The notes beneath the pieces are model-generated. The model did no database searches, was not told the origin of the DNA, and saw nothing but the letters and a program-made list of their open reading frames with translations. 23,151 nt of DNA, taken from positions 1 to 23,151 of IMG/VR virus record IMGVR_UViG_3300047557_003583, one strand, 5' to 3'. The translations under genes were made by a program, and so were the position numbers. How positions within the stretch are numbered: the stretch's first letter is position 1; each line of letters starts with the position of its first letter. This DNA comes from a virus. This document shows, piece by piece, positions 1 through 4,217 of the stretch.

Positions 1-171
1 CATCTGGGTACGCTCAATCTCTCTACGAGTCTCCTGTATCTTGGCATAGCGATTCTCGACCCAGAATGCAGCACTGACTGCCCCAACAATCAAGAACACG
101 ACCACTGCCCACTGCTGCGGAGTTAGGCCCAGCAGAGTCTTGACAACTTCTTCAGTATCGCGTAGTCCCAT
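1..171 (-). CDS. N-terminal part of a single-pass membrane protein (cut by window edge)
   Basis: Reading leftward from the ATG at 171, the frame stays open for 57 codons to the window edge, so the C-terminus is missing. The protein starts with a short polar stretch (MGLRDTEEVV), then has one clear membrane segment at about residues 21-38 (WAVVVFLIVGAVSAAFWV). A charged, probably helical tail follows (about residues 39-57, rich in R, E, K and Q). It begins 3 nt after the stop of the secreted protein at 175-378, so the two are probably co-expressed. One membrane anchor plus a charged helical tail would suit a lysis accessory protein such as an inner-membrane spanin or holin-like protein. That is inference only; no family was recognised. 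Confidence 0.6.
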   Translation of the reverse strand, partial: MGLRDTEEVVKTLLGLTPQQWAVVVFLIVGAVSAAFWVENRYAKIQETRREIERTQM

Positions 172-174
172 GTT

Positions 175-378
175 CTACCTGTTGATGATAACACCGTATG
201 CACGAAAGCGTGGCATGAAACACATGCTGCCTACAGGCTGAAACTGCACCAGTTCCCAACCCAGTTGATTCATGCAGATGTTACCGTACCAGATGCCGTC
301 TCTGCCCAATACAACTTCAGTGCTGGCAACACTGGGCAGCAGCAATAGTAGTAGCAGTATTGACTTCAGTAGCTTCAT
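175..378 (-). CDS. Small secreted protein with signal peptide, unknown function
   Basis: A 67-residue protein. It has a textbook signal peptide: MKLLKS, then a run of seven leucines, then LPSVAS with a likely signal peptidase I cut before TEVV. There is no lipobox cysteine. The mature part of about 48 residues has two cysteines and ends in a hydrophobic GVIINR. The ATG follows a tRNA gene by 15 nt and has no good Shine-Dalgarno, so translation probably depends on the tRNA-processed 5' end. It sits directly upstream of a membrane protein. A role in the cell envelope or lysis is possible, but no family was recognised. Confidence 0.6.
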   Translation of the reverse strand: MKLLKSILLLLLLLPSVASTEVVLGRDGIWYGNICMNQLGWELVQFQPVGSMCFMPRFRAYGVIINR

Positions 379-383
379 ACTGC

Positions 384-391
384 TATTTATC
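384..391 (-). promoter_or_regulatory. Possible T4-type late promoter motif GATAAATA
   Basis: On the minus strand the sequence is GATAAATA, one base from the T4 late box TATAAATA. It lies only 5 nt upstream of the ATG at 378, so a start about 12 nt downstream would fall inside the gene. That weakens the call. Confidence 0.2.
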
Positions 392-393
392 GT

Positions 394-465
394 TGGTTGC
401 GGTCGCCGGGGATGATCCGGTCCTTGGGCTTATGAGACCCACATGCTCCACTACACTACCCCGCA
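394..465 (-). tRNA. tRNA-Met(CAT), partly degenerate
   Basis: On the minus strand this is a 72-nt tRNA-like gene ending in an encoded CCA. The anticodon arm is good (TGGGT, loop CTCATAA, GCCCA), giving anticodon CAT. The D-arm pairs (GTGT/GCAT) around an AGTGGA loop. The 3' part is abnormal: only the first five acceptor pairs match, and the T-arm has four pairs with loop ATCATCC in place of the usual TTCRANY. It is either an unusual but working phage tRNA or one that is decaying. CAT could also be a lysidine-modified tRNA-Ile2. Confidence 0.65.
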
Positions 466-492
466 AGAGTATTATTCTATATGATGATATTT

Positions 493-566
493 TGGTGGCT
501 CATGGTGGTTCCGCCCCACCGATATATCCTTATGAAAGATCCTGTTTACTATTAGCATAATGAGCC
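493..566 (-). tRNA. Degenerate CAT-anticodon tRNA-like sequence overlapping a homing endonuclease end
   Basis: On the minus strand the ends form a perfect 7-bp acceptor stem (GGCTCAT/ATGAGCC) followed by A and CCA, 74 nt in total. A 5-bp T-stem (GGTGG/CCACC) encloses exactly 7 nt. A 4-nt variable region and an anticodon-like arm (GATCT, TTCATAA, GGATA; one mismatch) give CAT. The T-loop GGCGGAA lacks the conserved TTC, and no good D-arm is visible. The last codons of the endonuclease gene (stop at 530-532) lie inside its 5' half. It may be a tRNA damaged by endonuclease insertion, or a chance fold. Confidence 0.35.
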
Positions 567-1330
567 GTTATCTTAAATATTGTCCTATAATCTTTCTCAC
601 AATCTTCTATTTCAGATAGAAAGAAAATATTAATTTTTATATTCTGCTGTTGTTCGATTAATGTATATTTTCTTCTGGACTCGGGAGCAAAATATCCTTT
701 AGTGTCAATATACAAATTTTCTTTCGGTAGATAAAAATCTATCATACATCGTCTTGTCTGATTTCCATCTTTAAATTTAATCGGTTTTGCATACTCCCAA
801 GTAATTCCTGCTTGATCTAAAACTTTAGCAAATCTAACCTCATAAGAACCACGAAGTTTAACTTTCTTTCCATCTTTTTTTTCAAAGTCAAAATACTTTA
901 CATGATGAAAACCACCGGACTGATTTATTGATCGAATAAATGACAAATGTTCTTTTTCTGAAACTGTCAGACTTCTTCTTTTTCTGCTTATTTTGCCAGA
1001 AGAATATCCGTCAAGCAACGAATTTGAAATTTTTAAAACACTAGAATTATTCTCTTTGGTTAAACCTTTGTTCCAAATTGGTTTTTTCCTACTAAAGACT
1101 GGTTTTTTCTTATTTGAATTTAAATCGCACTGTGATTCGTGTACCCCACGACCAGAAGCCGTAAGAAATTCTTTGCCACAAAATTTACAGATGCATTCGA
1201 ATTTTCTATTTTTGTCCCATCTCTTTATAGATGATCCATTGCAAACCTTGTTATGTTTATTAAATCCAAACAGTGAAATCTCACTATTACATTTTTCACA
1301 TATTCTATAAACAGATTTTCCTCTTGGCAT
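530..1330 (-). CDS. Free-standing homing endonuclease, zinc fingers plus PD-(D/E)XK-like nuclease
   Basis: 266 residues from ATG 1330. That start is chosen over ATG 1348 because GGGAG lies 7-8 nt upstream of it, inside the longer reading. Two CxxC...H/C zinc-finger-like units lie at the N-terminus (CEKCNSEI... and CICKFCGKEF..., about residues 10-65). A basic linker follows, and then a C-terminal nuclease-like domain with GSYEVRFAKVL, MIDFYLPK and LYIDTKGY. This is the spacing of a PD-(D/E)XK/Vsr-like fold, in which D and D-x-K would bind the metal. Such DNA-cutting proteins spread into phage tRNA arrays. It lies between tRNA-Lys and two CAT tRNAs, and its 3' end runs into one of them. It is AT-rich compared with the neutral genes around it. 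The family call is by motif only. Confidence 0.75.
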   Translation of the reverse strand: MPRGKSVYRICEKCNSEISLFGFNKHNKVCNGSSIKRWDKNRKFECICKFCGKEFLTASGRGVHESQCDLNSNKKKPVFSRKKPIWNKGLTKENNSSVLKISNSLLDGYSSGKISRKRRSLTVSEKEHLSFIRSINQSGGFHHVKYFDFEKKDGKKVKLRGSYEVRFAKVLDQAGITWEYAKPIKFKDGNQTRRCMIDFYLPKENLYIDTKGYFAPESRRKYTLIEQQQNIKINIFFLSEIEDCEKDYRTIFKITAHYANSKQDLS

Positions 1331-1421
1331 ATAATTCTCCCGTATCATATTTATACAAAAGAACTACTTCCTCTTAAGATACCTGACCATATAGAAACAC
1401 ACTGTCTAATGTGCTTTTATA

Positions 1422-1497
1422 TGGTAGGGGTAGGGGGACTTGAACCCACCAACTTACCGGTTAAAAGCCGGTTACTCTACCATTGAGTTATACCCCC
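1422..1497 (-). tRNA. tRNA-Lys(TTT)
   Basis: 76 nt on the minus strand with encoded CCA. The acceptor is GGGGGTA/TACCCCT (one G-T pair). The anticodon arm is ACCGG, CTTTTAA, CCGGT, giving TTT. The T-arm contains GTTCAAGTC. It is the first tRNA after the promoter at 1631-1659. Confidence 0.95.
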
Positions 1498-1499
1498 GA

Positions 1500-1630
1500 T
1501 GCTGACTACTTGTTTACCGTGCCCAAGCAACCAACATCGAGGGTCACCTGGACACTACATCTTCGCAGATTTCATGTCACTCTCCAAATTATGCCTGTCG
1601 GCTCTCAGGCTGCCTCACTACTATGTACAC
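1500..1630 (-). other. Untranslated leader between promoter and tRNA-Lys, with a 6-codon ORF
   Basis: This is about 130 nt between the promoter at 1631-1659 and tRNA-Lys. The minus-strand RNA begins with a short hairpin (GCCTG, 8-nt loop, CAGGC). A GGAG then precedes a tiny ORF, ATG at 1575 to TAG at 1555, encoding MKSAKM. No tRNA or longer gene was found. It could be a processed 5' leader; the mini-ORF may be chance. Confidence 0.3.
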
Positions 1631-1659
1631 AGTATACTACGCTCTACATATGTTGTCAA
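1631..1659 (-). promoter_or_regulatory. Sigma70-type promoter (TTGACA-17-TATACT)
   Basis: On the minus strand, TTGACA (1659-1654), a 17-bp spacer, then TATACT (1636-1631). It points at tRNA-Lys and the zinc-finger endonuclease gene. Confidence 0.8.
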
Positions 1660-1687
1660 GAACTTTCGGACAACTGTGCTACATTGT

Positions 1688-1763
1688 TGGTGCCGCCGAG
1701 AGGGATTGAACCTCTTTTTACGGTTTTTCAAACCGTCACCATGACCACACCGGTTCCAGCGGC
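1688..1763 (-). tRNA. tRNA-Phe(GAA)
   Basis: 76 nt on the minus strand with encoded CCA. The acceptor is GCCGCTG/CGGCGGC. The anticodon arm is ACGGT, TTGAAAA, ACCGT, giving GAA. The T-arm is AGAGG, TTCAATC, CCTCT. It starts 13 nt after the stop of the 119-residue gene upstream. Confidence 0.95.
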
Positions 1764-1776
1764 AATTTTTACTTAA

Positions 1777-2136
1777 TCAAGGTCCCTTAAAAACTTGAGA
1801 GACATACGGGTGATAATAGTTCATGAACCAATACATCTCTTTACAGTGCTTCATCTCGACAAACATATCTTTGCTGTCAGCTTGAAGCACCAACTTCACA
1901 ATCAGAATCGGAAACACCTGATCGCAGAAACTGTGTTGATTCTCACGAAGAACTTGATGATCAGTTTTAAGAATCCGATGAATCTGTTCACGCACTTCAT
2001 AGCCGAAGTCGGTGATCTTGGGAAACTCAGCAGTAGTGAACTCTAGAAGCCGATCAATGATCGGTGCTCGTTCAGCAATATGCTGCTTGCTCAATGCCAG
2101 ATCGACTAGTTCAAGTGCTTGCTCACGCTTGTTCAT
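1777..2136 (-). CDS. Orphan protein of 119 residues, unknown function
   Basis: The frame is open from 2199, but the promoter -35 and -10 boxes (2171-2199) lie inside that longer frame, so RNA starts near 2164. The ATG at 2136 (MNKREQALEL) has GAAG about 8 nt upstream and is the likely start. The product is mostly helical and charged, with no signal or membrane segment. It has a hydrophobic patch (QVFPILIVKLVLQ, about residues 73-85) and an aromatic C-terminus (MYWFMNYYHPYV). It heads a short unit with tRNA-Phe under its own strong promoter, which suggests an early-expressed host-takeover protein. That role is inference; no family was recognised. Confidence 0.65.
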   Translation of the reverse strand: MNKREQALELVDLALSKQHIAERAPIIDRLLEFTTAEFPKITDFGYEVREQIHRILKTDHQVLRENQHSFCDQVFPILIVKLVLQADSKDMFVEMKHCKEMYWFMNYYHPYVSQVFKGP

Positions 2137-2170
2137 ACTATGATCTTCAGTTATTGAAAAGTTCATGTGT

Positions 2171-2199
2171 ATAGTAGCACAATGCGTTGATATTGTCAA
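2171..2199 (-). promoter_or_regulatory. Sigma70-type promoter (TTGACA-17-TACTAT)
   Basis: On the minus strand, TTGACA (2199-2194), a 17-bp spacer, then TACTAT (2176-2171), directed at the 119-residue gene and tRNA-Phe. Its position rules out the longest reading of that gene. Confidence 0.75.
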
Positions 2200-2206
2200 G
2201 TGCTAC
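2174..2206. repeat. Inverted repeat GTAGCAC/GTGCTAC bracketing the promoter
   Basis: GTAGCAC at 2174-2180 and its exact complement GTGCTAC at 2200-2206 flank the -35 box and spacer of the promoter. The motif resembles the longer inverted repeat at the tRNA promoter near 10600. It could be an operator. Confidence 0.35.
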
Positions 2207-2221
2207 CGTTACGAAAGTTTG

Positions 2222-2977
2222 TCATTTGCCAACTAAAGATGACTTTCGTTTGAAACATCGATGTTCATAGAATTCTGAGGCAAATCTTTTCATATGAATG
2301 TGAACCTTTTGTGGCTTTACACCCAAAATCACCGATGCTTTGTTGACCCAACCAAACGAAGAGAAGTCTATATCTGATGACAATAGCTTCTCGATTTTTG
2401 GTCGCATCTTTATTTCTGTTTTTCTAAACGCTTTTACTCCAGGAGCTTCCGTTTTTTTAGAAAGCTTTCTCATTTTCTGTATCTCAAAATACTCCCGATA
2501 GTCTGGCTGCTCGCGCTTTTCTATCAAAGTCTTGAGAAGAGTCTTATCGAAGCAAGAAGAGTAGTGTAGCTCTAATAGCTTCCATCCAGCAGATTCTATT
2601 AATTGATGTCTCTCTTGATAATAAGATTTCAGTGTACCATCACTATTGTAGTGCTGATTACCGTTGACCTCAATACCGAACATTATATCAGGGAAAGCAA
2701 TGTCTATGGAAAAGTTTCGATCAGTTAACGGAATCCATTCTTCTACAAAGAGAATATTCTCCTCACGAAGAAATTCTTTCAGCTTCTCACATGGAATGGA
2801 TTTAAACTTGTCGGATCTTTTCCACGGATGCTTTTCTGGATTATTTCTGAGAAAGTCTGATCTAGCCTTCGACAAGGCTTTCTTGCGATCATCGGTAAAT
2901 TTAGCCCCACACTCGTTGCAACAGTACTTACTTCTCTTTCTTTCGTGAGTATTCCCACATCTCTGACAGATTTTCAT
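2222..2977 (-). CDS. Homing endonuclease, Vsr-like (EDxHD-type) nuclease with zinc ribbon
   Basis: 251 residues from ATG 2977. An in-frame GTG at 2995 is possible but has no better signal. The N-terminus is a zinc-ribbon-like unit (CQRCGNTH... then YCCNECG, about residues 4-25). The middle holds the nuclease: SIDIAFPDIMFGIEVNGNQHY, then YYQERHQLIESAGWKLLEL, about residues 88-140. The E-V-N...H order is typical of the Vsr-like homing endonucleases found in phages. A helical C-terminus about 100 residues long, with a helix-turn-helix-like end (NKASVILGVKPQKVHIHMKR), probably reads the target DNA. It lies downstream of the odd tRNA-Arg and upstream of an orphan gene, a typical place for a mobile endonuclease. 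Catalysis is inferred from motif resemblance. Confidence 0.8.
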   Translation of the reverse strand: MKICQRCGNTHERKRSKYCCNECGAKFTDDRKKALSKARSDFLRNNPEKHPWKRSDKFKSIPCEKLKEFLREENILFVEEWIPLTDRNFSIDIAFPDIMFGIEVNGNQHYNSDGTLKSYYQERHQLIESAGWKLLELHYSSCFDKTLLKTLIEKREQPDYREYFEIQKMRKLSKKTEAPGVKAFRKTEIKMRPKIEKLLSSDIDFSSFGWVNKASVILGVKPQKVHIHMKRFASEFYEHRCFKRKSSLVGK

Positions 2978-3018
2978 AGTTTTCAGCAAAATCACCGAAA
3001 TATCAGTGATTTAAAAAA

Positions 3019-3100
3019 TGGCCCGACCGAAGGGACTCGAACCCCCATACTCCAATTACTCGGTTAACGACGGCTTAGAAGGCCGTTGAGATACGGTCGG
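3019..3100 (-). tRNA. tRNA-Arg(TCT)-like gene lacking a D-arm
   Basis: 82 nt on the minus strand, ending G-CCA. The acceptor is perfect (CCGACCG/CGGTCGG). The T-arm is GGGGG, TTCGAGT, CCCTT. The anticodon arm is perfect and canonical (ACGGC, CTTCTAA, GCCGT), giving TCT. Only 7 nt (TATCTCA) separate acceptor and anticodon stems, where about 19 are usual, so there is no room for a D-arm. The variable region is 23 nt in place of 4-5 and can form a weak 4-bp hairpin. It is tRNA-like for certain; its function is open. Confidence 0.6.
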
Positions 3101-3121
3101 ATTGTCTCGCAGTGTTCTAGT

Positions 3122-3150
3122 ACTATACTACAGTCGTTATTTGTTGTCAA
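3122..3150 (-). promoter_or_regulatory. Sigma70-type promoter (TTGACA-17-TATAGT) inside the end of an endonuclease gene
   Basis: On the minus strand, TTGACA (3150-3145), 17 bp, TATAGT (3127-3122). The TGA stop of the endonuclease at 3147-3812 is part of the -35 box. It drives the tRNA-Arg-like gene. Confidence 0.75.
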
Positions 3151-3812
3151 GAAGTTTGTTGCTGTTGTTTTAGAATCTTTATGAATCTTTTTCTTGAGCG
3201 TTTTTTGATCTTTGCTTGTCGAGTTTCTTCCATTTCTTGCATTTTTTGCAATTGGTTTTTATTCTTTATCTCATACAAAATATGAGAAGGGACAGAAATA
3301 TTATGTTCCCTTTTCTTTTTTCTAAACAGTGCTTTCACTTCTTCAATAGTGATTTTGCACCATTCTGAATTTCTCTCAAATAGTGATAGAATGTTTTCTT
3401 CTTCAGATATCCTATCATCCACAAAATAATAATCTATCAAATAGAAATCTCTCAAAGGAGACGATGTTTGATATGATTTTAGTCGATCATTTACATCGAT
3501 AGCTGATCCAATTTTAATAAAATTGGGCCAGGCAGGATTAGCTATTGCATATACATATCCCGCTCTTATTCCATTTGCAGATTTATTATTCTGTTTATAT
3601 TTTATTTTCAATAAATCACGACGAACAAAATCATATTGAAGAGTTATTGCTCTCTTTCGAGTTTTGATTGATTCTACCTGACTAATTTTGAATAGAGGCA
3701 ATAATACCTCGTGATACACAGTACGAATAAACTCATGATCAAAAGATACATCCATGCTCTTTGATGCAAGCCATGATTCGATGAGTTCTATGTTTTGATG
3801 ATTCAATTTCAT
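3147..3812 (-). CDS. GIY-YIG-like homing endonuclease, T5orf172/MUG113 type
   Basis: 221 residues from ATG 3812. Residues about 85-155 match the GIY-YIG variant seen in the T5orf172 family: GYVYAIANP, FIKIGSA, DVNDRLKSYQTSSPL, then EEENILSLFE. The first tyrosine strand, the K-I-G strand, the arginine and the glutamate stand where the catalytic residues of the family usually are. The helical N-terminus (1-80) and very basic C-terminus (from about 165, KKRSRKRF) probably bind DNA. It lies 7 nt downstream of tRNA-Thr and upstream of the tRNA-Arg-like gene, so it is inserted within the tRNA array. Its stop codon doubles as part of the next promoter. Confidence 0.75.
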   Translation of the reverse strand: MKLNHQNIELIESWLASKSMDVSFDHEFIRTVYHEVLLPLFKISQVESIKTRKRAITLQYDFVRRDLLKIKYKQNNKSANGIRAGYVYAIANPAWPNFIKIGSAIDVNDRLKSYQTSSPLRDFYLIDYYFVDDRISEEENILSLFERNSEWCKITIEEVKALFRKKKREHNISVPSHILYEIKNKNQLQKMQEMEETRQAKIKKRSRKRFIKILKQQQQTS

Positions 3813-3819
3813 AAATTGA

Positions 3820-3895
3820 TGGTGCTTCCAGCAAGGATTCGAACCCGCAACCTACTGCTTACAGGGCAGTTGCACTACCGTTGTGCTATGGAAGC
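3820..3895 (-). tRNA. tRNA-Thr(TGT)
   Basis: 76 nt on the minus strand with encoded CCA. The acceptor is GCTTCCA/TGGAAGC. The anticodon arm is ACTGC, CCTGTAA, GCAGT, giving TGT. D- and T-arms are normal (GGTTCGAATCC). Confidence 0.95.
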
Positions 3896-3907
3896 ATTTT
3901 ATCTCTT

Positions 3908-3986
3908 TGGCTCCGGGTAAGGGAATCGAACCCTTCTATCCATTGATTAACAGTCAAGCCCATGCGCCTTGCTCGGGTTTCCCGGA
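3908..3986 (-). tRNA. tRNA-Asn(GTT)
   Basis: 79 nt on the minus strand ending G-CCA, as usual for Asn. The acceptor is TCCGGG/CCCGGA. The anticodon loop is CTGTTAA between TTGA and TCAA, giving GTT. The T-arm is GAAGGG, TTCGATT, CCCTT. The D-arm (CCCG/TGGG) has an 11-nt loop. Confidence 0.92.
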
Positions 3987-4024
3987 ACTGTTGTTTATAA
4001 CCAAACAAAACATCCTATCAACTT

Positions 4025-4032
4025 TATTTATT
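4025..4032 (-). promoter_or_regulatory. Possible T4-type late motif AATAAATA
   Basis: On the minus strand, AATAAATA is one base off the T4 late box. It sits between the strong promoter at 4038-4066 and tRNA-Asn. In AT-rich DNA this may be chance. Confidence 0.15.
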
Positions 4033-4037
4033 CTACT

Positions 4038-4066
4038 ATTATAGTGAACAAATTATTTATTGTCAA
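4038..4066 (-). promoter_or_regulatory. Perfect sigma70 consensus promoter (TTGACA-17-TATAAT)
   Basis: On the minus strand both hexamers match the consensus exactly, with a 17-bp spacer. It drives the tRNA-Asn / tRNA-Thr / endonuclease unit and should be very strong. Confidence 0.85.
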
Positions 4067-4091
4067 GACATTTTGTATTGATTACTGAAAG

Positions 4092-4099
4092 TATTTATG
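4092..4099 (-). promoter_or_regulatory. Possible T4-type late motif CATAAATA
   Basis: On the minus strand, CATAAATA lies between the two tandem sigma70-type promoters. It is one base from the T4 late box. Weak by itself. Confidence 0.15.
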
Positions 4100-4105
4100 T
4101 GTGCT

Positions 4106-4134
4106 ACTATAGCACTGAAAAAATCTTGTGTCAA
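4106..4134 (-). promoter_or_regulatory. Second tandem sigma70-type promoter (TTGACA-17-TATAGT)
   Basis: On the minus strand, TTGACA (4134-4129), 17 bp, TATAGT (4111-4106). It is tandem with the promoter at 4038-4066. The -10 box lies in a small palindrome, GTGCTA-CTA-TAGCAC (4101-4115). Confidence 0.75.
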
Positions 4135-4169
4135 CTACAGTGTTGTCCAAATGCTACAAAGTAGTAGTA

Positions 4170-4199
4170 TTGATATGGCCAAGACTAAATATCTATACT
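4170..4199 (+). promoter_or_regulatory. Probable promoter of the prkA operon (TTGATA-18-TATACT)
   Basis: On the plus strand, TTGATA (4170-4175), an 18-bp spacer, then TATACT (4194-4199). It would start RNA about 12 nt before the prkA ATG, just ahead of the GAAGGA ribosome site at 4207-4212. It is divergent from the two minus-strand promoters. Confidence 0.5.
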
Positions 4200-4217
4200 A
4201 TTCAGTGAAGGAATGCT

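Noticed and set aside
1483-1776. Plus-strand open frames across tRNA-Lys and tRNA-Phe
   Set aside because: They run antisense through two clear tRNA genes and have no ribosome site.
2137-2199. N-terminal extension of the 119-residue gene
   Set aside because: The promoter boxes lie in this stretch, so RNA starting near 2164 cannot encode it, and the start at 2136 has a better ribosome site.
4185-4192. CTAAATAT as a late promoter for prkA
   Set aside because: Only six of eight bases match the T4 late box and a better sigma70-type pair overlaps it.
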